The notes under the pieces are model-generated. The model was not told the origin of the DNA, made no database searches, and saw nothing but the letters and a program-made list of their open reading frames with translations. 33,201 nucleotides of DNA, taken from Gemmatimonadetes bacterium SCN 70-22. GTDB taxonomy: Bacteria; Gemmatimonadota; Gemmatimonadetes; Gemmatimonadales; Gemmatimonadaceae. Made by a program: the position numbers and the translations under genes. Where the stretch lies: positions 1 to 33,201 of the forward strand of contig MEDZ01000003.1 of assembly GCA_001724275.1 (NCBI GenBank), read 5' to 3'. Positions 1 to 9,500 of the stretch are shown one piece after another (the first letter of the stretch is position 1; the number at the start of each line of letters is the position of its first letter).

Positions 1-34
1 GCCGCGCTGGTTTCTTGCCGTTCCGTCGACTCAT
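1..34 (-). CDS. 5' end of an unidentified gene leaving the window
   Basis: An ATG at 32-34 on the minus strand is preceded by a strong Shine-Dalgarno sequence (GGAGGAG, with a second GGAGG a little further upstream). It opens a frame of 11 codons, beginning MSRRNGKK, that is still open at the window edge. The N-terminus is very basic. It lies about 40 bases downstream of the 153-aa gene on the same strand and could be its operon partner. Too little is visible to name a function. Confidence 0.45.
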   Translation of the reverse strand, partial: MSRRNGKKPAR

Positions 35-49
35 GGACTCCTCCGGGTA

Positions 50-66
50 CCTCCATAGTGTGGAGG
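50..66 (-). terminator. Short hairpin between two minus-strand genes
   Basis: CCTCCA and TGGAGG form perfect 6-bp arms around a 5-base loop, starting ten bases past the stop of the 153-aa gene. There is no U-run, so it is not a typical intrinsic terminator. One arm also contains the outer GGAGG in front of the next ATG, so folding could mask that ribosome-binding sequence. The role is inferred. Confidence 0.25.
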
Positions 67-75
67 CAGTGGGAG

Positions 76-537
76 TCACATTTCAACTGAGGCAGGACAA
101 CGCCCTTGCCCCACATCGATGACGAGGTACTTCAAGCGCCGTCCAACCCGCTCTTGGCTTGCAACGGATTGCATCAGGCGCAGGTATCGGAATAACGAAT
201 GCTCCAGTCTCGTGGTGCATGGAACGAGCACAGGAGTACAGCGCGCGAGGTCAACATCAACACCACTCGCGAACAGGTCCGCGACCCCCAATTTTTCCAT
301 TGTCGTGACGAAGGCGCCCTCTTCGAGAAGCTGCGATTGGCGCAAGGCGCTCAATGCACGACCAGGCGCTACTGCGAGATTGCGAATACGCACTCGCATT
401 GTCGCTTTGGTAGTGACGATACGAATGCGCGTGCCATTGCGCTGCAAGTCGGCGCGCAGCGAAGCAACAAACCGTAGTCGCTCCTGTGATAGGCGCACCG
501 AACGACCAATCGTCGTGCGACTGTTGTGTGTTGTCAC
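76..537 (-). CDS. Hypothetical protein, 153 aa, downstream of ASCH gene
   Basis: I do not recognise this protein. The frame starts at a GTG preceded by a GGGAGC-type Shine-Dalgarno sequence about 8 bases upstream. That start lies only 24 bases after the stop of the ASCH-domain gene, so the two are probably co-transcribed. The product is basic with many Arg residues in its first half, and it has no signal peptide or membrane segment. Codon use is less GC-biased at third positions than in the BREX genes, as expected of accessory DNA. The good start site and tight spacing favour a real gene over a chance frame. Confidence 0.55.
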   Translation of the reverse strand: MTTHNSRTTIGRSVRLSQERLRFVASLRADLQRNGTRIRIVTTKATMRVRIRNLAVAPGRALSALRQSQLLEEGAFVTTMEKLGVADLFASGVDVDLARCTPVLVPCTTRLEHSLFRYLRLMQSVASQERVGRRLKYLVIDVGQGRCPASVEM

Positions 538-561
538 GAGCTCGCTCCCGCACCCATTCTG

Positions 562-1044
562 TCAGCCGGCATCCGTACGGCCGCTAAGCGCTAATATGTT
601 TCCGACTCTCGGGAACGAGTCGAGATAGGCGAAGCTCTGTGGTGGAACGAACGAGAGAAGGCGAAGCGCGCTCAGCTCGAGAGGCGCCGGAAGACGTGCG
701 AACCGCTCGATTCGCAGTGCGAATCCGCTTTGGAGTCCACGAAAATAGTCGAGAACTTCCCGTTCAGGCTCGCCTCCCACGCCAGACCGGGCATGCTCAA
801 GTAGCGCGCCAGGTGGAAGTTGTCTAACCTCCGAAACCCACGCGGTCGCCACAATGGCACATCGAGGACTCGTTGCGTAGATCACCACCGGGAAAGGCGG
901 AGGTTGGCGCGGTACCCTTCGGCGAAACTCGTAGACCTTCTCGCCGGACTCGATTGCGTCGACCCAACGCGGCTTGAGCGACAGTACAATTGTGCGCGCA
1001 TCGCCAGTTATGGGCGTCAGCTCTGCATTCGCTCGCATCGTCAT
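562..1044 (-). CDS. ASCH-domain protein (PUA-like fold), 160 aa
   Basis: Residues about 20-75 read like an ASCH domain: a leading strand VLSLKPRWVDAI, then a GEKVYEFRRR segment, then the PVVIYATSP strand and a further hydrophobic strand. ASCH domains are small PUA-like beta barrels that bind RNA or modified nucleotides, and one characterised family member hydrolyses acylated cytidine. Which activity applies here cannot be told from sequence. The ATG at 1042-1044 is used; an alternative ATG lies two codons inside. The 153-aa gene follows 24 bases downstream. ASCH and related PUA-like domains are common in defence islands as sensors of modified bases, so a link with the neighbouring systems is plausible but inferred. 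Confidence 0.7.
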   Translation of the reverse strand: MTMRANAELTPITGDARTIVLSLKPRWVDAIESGEKVYEFRRRVPRQPPPFPVVIYATSPRCAIVATAWVSEVRQLPPGALLEHARSGVGGEPEREVLDYFRGLQSGFALRIERFARLPAPLELSALRLLSFVPPQSFAYLDSFPRVGNILALSGRTDAG

Positions 1045-1307
1045 TCACTCACTGAGGGTCTCCCCGTCCTTTGGCAACTGTTAGGCAGACTGTCGGGTAA
1101 GCTCCGCTGCCGGGTAGACAGCGTGGAGTGGACTTTCCGGGAGGACGTCAAGATGATCCGCCTCGACCCCGACAGCCCGGGCAAGCGCATCTCCGTCGCT
1201 TTCTACTTCCCACTGCCGCATCGGTGGCCGGGTCCCGCCGCCACCTTCTTGCTAAGGCTCACTGCACATTCGCAATCTACCTCGGCTCTGTTACTTGACC
1301 GGAGCAC

Positions 1308-1781
1308 TTACCCCACTCCCGCGAGCAGACAAACTACCTCCAGTACCGATGCACCGACCGAGTTTGGAACAGCAGGCAAATAGTCTGCATTCTTGGAGGA
1401 GTACGCGTGAACCACAGACCCGTCAGGGCCAAGAAAGCTCGTTTCCACAAATGCGATGCGGTGACCGCGACAGTCAAAACGCATCAGGAGCGACCGTCGC
1501 GTGAAGTAGTACTTCCGCCAGACTGTCGCCCAGTTTAGTTGCCTAGCTTCCTCGAGAGACAGGGTGGCCGAGTCTTCCTGAACCCGTTCGTAGCGCTCCT
1601 GAGTCAACGCTTCCACCACAGCGGCGTCGAGCTTTCTGATACTCCTTGTATCGACGAGGATGCGATGTGTCGGAGTCCGTACCGCTGGTGCCCAATGCAA
1701 GTCGTCCTGCGCCCCTGCTGTATGAGTCGATATGGCGCTGCAAAGGACGACAACGATGCCCGCGAAAACCATCGTCGGGCG
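1308..1781 (-). CDS. Secreted protein resembling the surface-adhesin E family
   Basis: The GTG at 1779-1781 is chosen because AAGGGA sits about 8 bases upstream. It gives a short basic n-region, a hydrophobic core (VFAGIVVVLCSA) and a cleavage-like site at THTAGA/QDD, i.e. a Sec signal peptide. The mature part has the layout of surface-adhesin E-like proteins: a conserved VDTRSIRK segment (the family's D..SI motif), then a basic patch with a Cys (RFDCRGHR) and a second Cys near the C-terminus (EVVCLLAG), which may form a disulfide. It lies downstream of brxL on the same strand but is separated by about 170 bases and a hairpin. It is probably host housekeeping DNA, not part of BREX. Frame extension to 1919 is possible but would bury the signal peptide. 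Confidence 0.6.
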   Translation of the reverse strand, partial: RPTMVFAGIVVVLCSAISTHTAGAQDDLHWAPAVRTPTHRILVDTRSIRKLDAAVVEALTQERYERVQEDSATLSLEEARQLNWATVWRKYYFTRRSLLMRFDCRGHRIAFVETSFLGPDGSVVHAYSSKNADYLPAVPNSVGASVLEVVCLLAGVG

Positions 1782-1927
1782 CACGCATTTATCCCTTATG
1801 CGCGGTCGATGCGGCATTCGTTGTTGAGAAGTGTTCACCAATTGCTCTCCGACGTCGTCGACGTGACACGACTGTAGACGAGGTTTCTCAACCGCTGTGA
1901 CAGCCGTCCGAGCGAGCAAGCCGGGCC

Positions 1928-1947
1928 GACGCTAGACGTCAAGCGTC
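1928..1947 (-). terminator. Hairpin just past the end of the BREX operon
   Basis: GACGCT and AGCGTC are perfect 6-bp inverted arms around an 8-base loop, which itself holds the palindrome GACGTC. It begins six bases beyond the brxL stop codon. No T-run follows on the minus strand, so intrinsic termination is only a possibility. Confidence 0.3.
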
Positions 1948-1953
1948 TCATTC

Positions 1954-3996
1954 TCACGCCAACCCCAGCACCTTCATCGCCGCCGTCCGCGGATCCCCAT
2001 AGAACACCGGATCGACCTGCTCCACGATATCGCCACTCACCTCGAGAAAGCTCCGCTTGTTCTCGATCGGAATGAGCGCCCGCTTCGCCCCGTTGTCCTT
2101 CGCCACCTGCAAAGGCTCAACGAGCGAACGCAGCGGCTTGATGTTCCCTTGGACGCTCATGTCCCCGAGTACGAGCAGGGCAGGGCTGACGGGCGCCTTC
2201 CTGAGCGCCGAGTAGCACGCCACGAAGAATGCCACGCCGACTTCGGCGTCCACTCGATTGGCGAGAAGATCAATCACCTCGACGTGCAGGTCGGAGGTGT
2301 CCATGTCCCTCGCGATCCCGAGCTCCGACTTCTTGGCCTGCATGTAGCTGAAGGCGCGACTCACCGACTCCTTCATCGCGCCCGCGACACCTCCGGCCAG
2401 CTTCAACTTCCCGGTGCCCGTGGAAACGGAGATCTCGACTCGATACAGGCCGACCGTCCCGTCGGAAGTAACGCCGGCGGTGTACACCGTGCCTGGCGCG
2501 AGCGGGTCGGTCGAGATGAGGTCGCGGCCCCCCTGCTCGGGAACGCCGACGAAGCGCTCCTCGCCAGTCTCGTGCAGCGTGTAGCTGAACGAAGTATGGT
2601 AGTACTCGAAGGAGCCCATCTTCTTCAGCTGCTCCTTCACTCGGCGCCGCCCTTCCAGCGCGAACTCGACCAGTTCGGCGAGCTCCTCCTGAGACACTTC
2701 GCCGTGCGGGTACAGGATCTTCATCAGCCCCGACACAGTCTTCCGCACCGCCTTGCGGTCGCGGGCGTTGAGGTGCGAGCCAAGAGAGAAGTGCCGGTCG
2801 ATTACTTCGGTGAAGTTGTGCTTCCGCAGTTCACGGAGTGCTTCGGCCAGGTAGTCGACCACAAATCCGTAATGGTCTGTGAACAGGTCGTTCCGCATCT
2901 TCGGGATCTCCCAGCCGGGGAGATAGAAGTGCAGGCGATCGATGAACGCCATGTCGTCGCGAATGATGTCGGGCATCGGGGCGAACAGGTGCCCGGTCTG
3001 CACCATGACATCAATCGGCTGGTTGGTGTTGCCGAACATGGCGATGCTGGCATCGCCGGTGACGGCCTCCTGTCCACGCTGAAAACTCCCCGACTCGCAG
3101 AAGGTCTTCATCGTCGTGATGACCTCCTTGGGCATCTTCTGGAGGTCGGCGACTTCGTCGAAACCCACGACATCCCAGATCTGCACCATTCCCTTCTGGC
3201 GCCCTGACATGTGGCCAAAGAGGTTGGCCACCGTGGTGCCGCCGGTCAGGAGTGCGGAGTACGGCGAGACCTCCTGGACGACATAACTCTTACCGGTGCC
3301 GCGCGGCCCCAGCTCGACGAGGTTGTAGTTGCGCTCCGTGAGCGGGATGAGCCGAACGAGGAAGAGCATCTTGAGACGGCGGGTCATTTCGCCTGGCTCG
3401 TATCCCATGCTCCGCAGCATGAGATCGAGCCACTCATCGCTGGTGAACGCTTGTCGAAGTCGTCGGTACTCCTCGAGGTCGAACGTTGCGATCTGGATCG
3501 GGGTGAGGCGGTCGATCCAGAACGGGTTCTTCCCCTTGGACGCCTCGTCGTACTCGAAGCGCATGTCCACCTGCGCCCAGATGCCGCCCATCACCAGACG
3601 TTCGTACTCGCGCACATAGTGTTCGGGGATGTGCACGTTCTTGTGGCCGAAGTTCGTGACGTCGGCCCAGTAGTCCGAATCAACGATGCGAACCTTGACC
3701 TTGTCGATGAAGCTGTGGCGTCCGCGATCCTTGACGATCGCCTGCGCCTTCATCGACTCGTCGGAGCGGATGTAGTTCGAGGCGAGGGTATCGTTGACAA
3801 CCTGAAGCCCCATCTGGATCGCGACTTCGTCCGAGGACGCGCAGTACTTCCCCAGGAGGAACTCGAGGACGAACACCGGGACGTTCGCTCCGACCTTCAC
3901 TTTGCGCACGAGGTCCTTGCGCACCACCTTGCCCGCGAAGGCGCGATTCACCTTGTCGTCGAGGGAGTCACGCGCTGGCGTCACGCCGGTGCTCAT
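1954..3996 (-). CDS. brxL: BrxL, Lon-like AAA+ protein of type 1 BREX
   Basis: The protein is 680 aa, the usual size for BrxL, the AAA+ ATPase that defines type 1 BREX and is needed for phage restriction but not methylation. An N-terminal domain (1-200) precedes a Walker A at about 230-237 (GPRGTGKS) and a Walker B at about 278-281 (GFDE). The C-terminal third (about 500-670) resembles the Lon protease domain (LLVLGDMSVQGNIKPL), yet the Lon catalytic Ser and Lys appear to be replaced (EVGVA where Lon has GPSAG; SLVEPL where Lon has GLKEK). This fits published structural work describing BrxL as a DNA-binding AAA+ machine, not a protease. The ATG lies three bases after the pglZ stop, with GGAG/TAGGA upstream. 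It is the last gene of the operon. Confidence 0.95.
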   Translation of the reverse strand: MSTGVTPARDSLDDKVNRAFAGKVVRKDLVRKVKVGANVPVFVLEFLLGKYCASSDEVAIQMGLQVVNDTLASNYIRSDESMKAQAIVKDRGRHSFIDKVKVRIVDSDYWADVTNFGHKNVHIPEHYVREYERLVMGGIWAQVDMRFEYDEASKGKNPFWIDRLTPIQIATFDLEEYRRLRQAFTSDEWLDLMLRSMGYEPGEMTRRLKMLFLVRLIPLTERNYNLVELGPRGTGKSYVVQEVSPYSALLTGGTTVANLFGHMSGRQKGMVQIWDVVGFDEVADLQKMPKEVITTMKTFCESGSFQRGQEAVTGDASIAMFGNTNQPIDVMVQTGHLFAPMPDIIRDDMAFIDRLHFYLPGWEIPKMRNDLFTDHYGFVVDYLAEALRELRKHNFTEVIDRHFSLGSHLNARDRKAVRKTVSGLMKILYPHGEVSQEELAELVEFALEGRRRVKEQLKKMGSFEYYHTSFSYTLHETGEERFVGVPEQGGRDLISTDPLAPGTVYTAGVTSDGTVGLYRVEISVSTGTGKLKLAGGVAGAMKESVSRAFSYMQAKKSELGIARDMDTSDLHVEVIDLLANRVDAEVGVAFFVACYSALRKAPVSPALLVLGDMSVQGNIKPLRSLVEPLQVAKDNGAKRALIPIENKRSFLEVSGDIVEQVDPVFYGDPRTAAMKVLGLA

Positions 3997-3999
3997 GTC

Positions 4000-6552
4000 C
4001 TACACTCCGAGTCGTACGGGGATATCGCGCGGCGAGCGATAGAGCTCCGCATCAGTGGTGGGATCCTGAACGACCACCCGCACTGACTCAACGCTCTCGT
4101 CACTGAGGAGAAACGCCACGACTGCCGTCTTTGAGCTGTCGAGTGCAATCATGCCTGTTGCACGATCAAGCTCGGCGTCGATGGCCATGCCCACGGCACC
4201 GACCTGCTTAGCGCCCGACATGAGCAACGGTCGTACATTCCTCGAAGACTGAAAGACCGGAAGGTTCTCCCCACCAAATTGCAGCGATACGCTGAAGATT
4301 CGATTGGTGATGGCGTCGGGCAGGCCTGTCACCGCGATCGGCGCGGCCGACGGCCGCGATGCCGCCGGTGCGACGGTTCTGACCGTGACCACCGGCACGA
4401 CAAGTTCCTGCAGCGACGGGCCACCATGGCTGTAGGCGAGGTCGCCGCCCGCTTTGAACACCGCGGTGCTCACCGGGAATACGAACTCGAGATCCGAGTC
4501 GTATCCGAGCTCCCTCGCAGGCACTCGGCAACAACCGGGCGGGGTTCTTCCTCCTTTGCCGATCCAACACCTGCGATGCAGATCCACGGTGTTGCCGCCA
4601 GGCGCATCGATGCGCATCGACTGGTCGCGGTCAGCTGCGAAGAACAGGTGACCATGGTCGGCCGTTACCACAGCGTGCTCGATGCCCGCTGCGGAGAGCT
4701 TGCGAATGGCGCGCGCGAGGTTGTCGATGACGGTGTCCATCACCTGCCGCGCCTGGAAGGTGAAGCCCGTCTCACCCGCATGATCAATCTCTTGCGAGCG
4801 AACGACGAGGACTTGTGCGCCGTCGAGCTTCTTCGCGAGCCTCGATGGCTGTAGGCTCAAGAGCTCGTCGAGCGAGAAGTCGGCGAGCGTCGGGACGCGC
4901 GCCGCGGCGTGTTTCTTACGGGCACCGAGGTCGGGCAGGAAGCTGTCGTCAATGCGAGCTCCGAGCTTGCCGCTCTGTTCGACGACCGAGAAGCTCGCGG
5001 AGGCGCCGGGCTGCAGCGCCGCCATTCCGATGGGCGTGATGCTCGGCAGCGCGCCCACGGCGGCGTGCACGGTGACCTCAGACGTCTTGGGCAAGCGCGC
5101 CGCGAGCTCGACGCCCATCTCGAACCGCATCGCGTCGACGAGGAAGTAGGCGACGGGCTTTGGCTTGTCGGCGACGATCTCGCTCCAGACGCGCGTCTGG
5201 TGGAGGGCTCCGGGCACGGCCCACCCGGCCTTCACGAGCGCCTTGGTGAAGCCTTCCGCCATCGCGTGGCACGTGTCCTCGTGGGCGCGCCGGACTACAC
5301 CGAGCGGGCGCTCCTCGGGCTCTTCGTCGAGGTTCGCCACCCAGGCCTCGAGGCGGCGCTGGGCCTGATCGAGGCGGAACCACCCGTCCTTCGACACGTA
5401 GGCAGCTAGCCACGCGGCGGCGTCTCCCGAGGTCTTGTTGACGGCCTTTCGCACTCCAATCGCGACGTTGCCCAGCTCGGCCATGCGCCGAGTGGCTTCC
5501 CACTGGGCCTTCCTGCTGACGTCTCGGTCAAGCCAGAAGCTCTGCTCTCGGTCCGCGACGAGCGCGAGCGCCTCGCCGAACTTGCCGTTCGAGATCAGCT
5601 CGCCCGCGTGGCGAAGGAGCGCGCGCTCCTCGAAGCGGAACGTGTCGATGGAGCCGAGCGCGCCCGCAGGCAGCTTGGCGTTATTGAGCCCGAGTTCCTC
5701 CTCGACGCGGTCCGCGAGCGCCGCGTAGGCATCGGCGTGGCCGGTGCGCAGGCGCCGCGCGAGCTCTCGCACGGCGGACTCCTCGTCCTTCGTCTGCGGT
5801 TTCCCGACACCGTCGAGCGACGCGGGCGCGTCACAGGACAGGTCGAGCCGGAACTCGCCCGCGAGCACGTAGCGCAGCGTGATGGCGCGGAGCTTCGCGA
5901 GCGGAGAGTCCGCAACGAGGTCGAGCCCCAGCCGCGCCTTCACGAGCTTGGTCAGCTCGCGCGTCGCCTCCTTGCTCACGATCTCCGCGTCCCGTGCGTC
6001 GCTCACGAGCCACGCCGTGAGGAGGCCTTCGTTGCCGCTGGCGTCGTGGAAGATGCTCTTCAGGATCGACGGCGGCTCCGCGCCGGAGTTGCCGGCGGCC
6101 GCGCGCGCAAGGTCCTCGTAGGAGACCTTGCGGTCGAAGGGCAGCATCTCGTCGACGACACCGAGGGTGTACTTCTGGAGCAGGACGTTCTTGGCGAGCT
6201 GCTTGAGCTGCGGCTCCCAGGTCGTACCGGCCTTCTCCAGTTCCATCAGTACCGACGCGTGGCGGTCACGCGCGACGCCCGGCAGGTAGATGACCACCGC
6301 GCCCGGCGCGTCTCCGCTCACATGCGGCTCAACGATTGCGCGCAGCTCGAACATCGAGCCCGAGAACTCGGCGAGGCTCGCCTTCGTGCCCGCGACAGCC
6401 ACGGGAACGGGATCGCTCACCGCCCGCGGACCACCGCGCACCTCGTCCACGAACGGCTGGAACTCGCCGCGCTCGTCGTACCAGACGACGACGCGACGGG
6501 ACTTGATCTTGTCGGCGAGCTGCTTCGCCACGTAGTCGTGAAGCGTGTGCAT
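4000..6552 (-). CDS. pglZ: PglZ, alkaline-phosphatase-superfamily BREX protein
   Basis: This 850-aa protein is the PglZ signature component of BREX. The alkaline-phosphatase fold is visible in the C-terminal half: a first metal-site strand at about 465-475 (FLVDAMRFE), a Thr-containing loop (SITPIGMAAL), an EIDHAGE segment, ADHGH at about 629-633, and SHGGPSLQE at about 705, followed by VVPVVTV. The N-terminal 400 residues are largely helical with no obvious motif. In the family these residues bind divalent metal; the substrate in BREX is not settled, and published work implicates PglZ in methylation complexes with PglX, BrxB and BrxC. The start ATG overlaps the stop of the second pglX (TGATG at 6550-6554), so translation is likely coupled. 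Confidence 0.95.
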   Translation of the reverse strand: MHTLHDYVAKQLADKIKSRRVVVWYDERGEFQPFVDEVRGGPRAVSDPVPVAVAGTKASLAEFSGSMFELRAIVEPHVSGDAPGAVVIYLPGVARDRHASVLMELEKAGTTWEPQLKQLAKNVLLQKYTLGVVDEMLPFDRKVSYEDLARAAAGNSGAEPPSILKSIFHDASGNEGLLTAWLVSDARDAEIVSKEATRELTKLVKARLGLDLVADSPLAKLRAITLRYVLAGEFRLDLSCDAPASLDGVGKPQTKDEESAVRELARRLRTGHADAYAALADRVEEELGLNNAKLPAGALGSIDTFRFEERALLRHAGELISNGKFGEALALVADREQSFWLDRDVSRKAQWEATRRMAELGNVAIGVRKAVNKTSGDAAAWLAAYVSKDGWFRLDQAQRRLEAWVANLDEEPEERPLGVVRRAHEDTCHAMAEGFTKALVKAGWAVPGALHQTRVWSEIVADKPKPVAYFLVDAMRFEMGVELAARLPKTSEVTVHAAVGALPSITPIGMAALQPGASASFSVVEQSGKLGARIDDSFLPDLGARKKHAAARVPTLADFSLDELLSLQPSRLAKKLDGAQVLVVRSQEIDHAGETGFTFQARQVMDTVIDNLARAIRKLSAAGIEHAVVTADHGHLFFAADRDQSMRIDAPGGNTVDLHRRCWIGKGGRTPPGCCRVPARELGYDSDLEFVFPVSTAVFKAGGDLAYSHGGPSLQELVVPVVTVRTVAPAASRPSAAPIAVTGLPDAITNRIFSVSLQFGGENLPVFQSSRNVRPLLMSGAKQVGAVGMAIDAELDRATGMIALDSSKTAVVAFLLSDESVESVRVVVQDPTTDAELYRSPRDIPVRLGV

Positions 6553-9500
6553 CAGGCGTCTCCTCCATCGGCGGCGGCAGCGGACTTGCGACGGCCACCA
6601 CCACGACGCCCGCCGCTCTTACCGGCGGCAGCAGGCGCTTCGAGTAGGCTCCTGAGCGCGGACTTCACAGCGGGCGAGGTTCGCTCGCGCACGAGCTCGT
6701 CGACGCTGCGCGTGGGCGTCTTGCGCGCGGTCCACTTGCCGTCGCTGCCTTCGACCCAGAACACGTCCTCGAGCCCGTGGGCAATGGCGACGCTCCGGTC
6801 CTTCGCACACTTGCGGACCACGCGCTCGGGCCACAGGTGCATCGCGAGGTGCGCCCAGTCGTACTTCCCCTCGCAGAGCGCGTCCCAGGTGGACTTCAGC
6901 TCCTTCTGCCAGGACTTGTTCTGCGGAAGGAGCCGCCAGAGCGGGGCGAAGTTGATGATGACGCCGTCATCGAGGTTCGGCTTCCAGAGCGGCGCGACGC
7001 GCTTCACCTCGTCGAGAAAAGCGCGCAGCTCGTCAACGACCGCCTCCTGCGCGGCGAGAGTCTTGCGCTGGGCGGCGGTCGCGCCGTCGCGCAGCTCGCT
7101 CGTGAGCGACTCGAGGCGCCGCTCTTCGTGTGCGAGCTTGGGCGCGACGTAGTCGTTCTGGACGCGGAAGAGCGTGTCCTTGCTGAACGCGTGGATGTAG
7201 AGCCAAACCGAGCAGCTCGCGGAGGGCGTCGCGAGCTGCCAGTAGATCGGCGCCTTGCGTCGGCTCTTCGAGTACATCCTGATGTGCAGCGGGAAGAACT
7301 CTTTGGCGAGCCACGCGCGGAGGTTCTCAGGCGCGTCGACCTTTACGCGCTCGGCGACAGCGATAGCGCGCGCGGCGAGGTCGTCCGCGTGACCTTCGTC
7401 GTCGACAAGGATGTCGGGGCGGTCGGAGGGCTCTTCGCCCTCCGGGTACATGCCGGGCGAGCGCGAAGGCAGCGGGTCGAAGGGCTCGGGCTCGGGCGGG
7501 ATGGAGCGCTCGCGGGTCGCGAGGCGGGGGTCGAAGCGGCCGAAGGCGACGCCGACGAGCCAGGACGCGATGGACGCGATAACGCCGCCCTGACCAGCGC
7601 TCGACTCGCCGAGTTCGTCCTCTTCGTCTTCGCCGTCCGCAGCAGCGTCAGGGGTTGTGGATGCACGACTGAATGACGCCTCGATGGCTGCACGATCTTC
7701 GAGGCCGATGCCGTACAACCCAAACGCGGACTCGTCGATCTCCTGTTGAAGCGCAGCGATGCGCCTCTCCATGTCCGCACGGTCGAAGTCGCCCCTGTGT
7801 GCGTTTGGACCATCAGGGAGTGCGAACGCGTGCGAGGTTTCGATGCACGAGTCAAGCGCGCGCTTCATGGCCCATGCTTGGTGGGCTGTTCCAGCCAAAG
7901 CCCGCTCCTGAGCATCGGTCGTGCGTGCGAGAGGCGTCCGCTGAATGACTCCAACCTCGTACGACCGCGCGGCGCCGCCTGCCTTCGCGTCGGCAGCAGC
8001 AAGCTGAAACTCAACCAGCGACCTGAATGCTTTGGAAGTCGCAAGAGCGAGAGTCGAAAGGAGTGCCTGAGAGCCATCCTGATCAACAAACGCGGCGGGT
8101 CCTTTGTCGCCGAACACGCAGCCGCGCGGCATGACTCGAAACGAAAGCTCGCTCTTGGTCCGCCGCGGCCACGTCAGACCAGGACGCGAAAAGTAGCCGG
8201 TGTTCTGCGGGCGTGATGCAGGACGATCTGAGCTGGGCTTTGTCAGCGTGACGATCTCGACGCCATCCGACTGCCAGTTCACCATCAGGTGAAGGTCGAA
8301 ATAGAACGGGGAGTACGGGCCACCTTTCGCGAACGGGAACCACTTGCCTGTTGGAGTCCCGATGCTCTCTCGCATGGCGACCTCCCACCACAATCGAACG
8401 AAGCGAAAATCGTCCGCCGTCGCGAGCCCTTGGCGAGCCTCACGATGTTCTGCCTCAAAGGCCGGCTGGTGCTGAAACACGCTGCGGAGCGCGTCGCTCA
8501 CCCAATAGGCGAAAGGGCTCCCAGGCACAGCCGAGAAGGTGACCGGCGAGACGTCAAACCGCCGGTGCATTCCCTTCTCATCAGGGCGCAGAACCGCCGC
8601 GCTCAGTGCCTGCGCTTTGTCCTCAAGCTCCTCTAGAACGCGAAGGAACACCGTACGGCGCTCCCCATTACTCGACGAACGCTCAAGGCAATAGGCTGCC
8701 GCCTCAACCAACGCGGCATCCATCACGCCGAGGCCAAGATCAGCAAACACCGCGGGCGGTGCGTTGGCGAGGATGATGTCCTCGCGCCATCGTTGAAACG
8801 AGGTCAGGAAGAATCCGGTGCGGGAAGTAATGGCCCCCAACAGGCCCCGATCGATGAGCAGCTCGATGCCGCGCTCCACGAAGACCGCGTAGATGTCGTT
8901 CTTCGTCCGAGGATAGGAACTCTCGAGTTCCTTTCTGGCGCGGATCGTGCCGTCTCCAAACGGCGGGTTCATCAGCACCGCGTCGAAATTTTTCTCCGAA
9001 ATGCTGAGGAGCGCTACGCCGTGCGCTGCGTCGTCGGTAAAGAGACGGCGCCGCGTACTCAATGTGCCATTCTCGTCGCGCACGAAGCGATCAACGGCAG
9101 CGCGAATACGCTCTTCGGGCGGCGCGAACAGCTCACCCTGCTTGCGGGTGGTCCTCACGAGCTTCTCGACGCGCAGGAGCAGACCGAGGTCGCCCGCGAG
9201 GCTCAGCGACTCGACCAGCGACGTGAACACGCGCCCGAGCTCCGCGTCGCCCAGCTTCGCCACGAACTCCTTGGCGATCTGGTCGTCGGCGACGAGCGGC
9301 TCTGCCACGACAATGTTCGACCGGCGGATCTGCGCGCGGTCGCCGCGCCCGATGCCGAAGTCCCGGTACGCCTTCTGCGCCCGCATCCACAGCGCGAGCT
9401 GGGCGATCTGCGCGCAGCGCGGGTCGATGTCGACGCCGTGGAGGTTGTGTGCGAGGACGAGCCCCGGCGCAGCCTTCTGCAGCGCGTCGAGACTTGGGTA

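Noticed and set aside
5608-7152. Long plus-strand open frame antisense to pglZ and pglX
   Set aside because: High-GC shadow frame: Arg/Glu-rich, no domain, and the minus strand has clear families.
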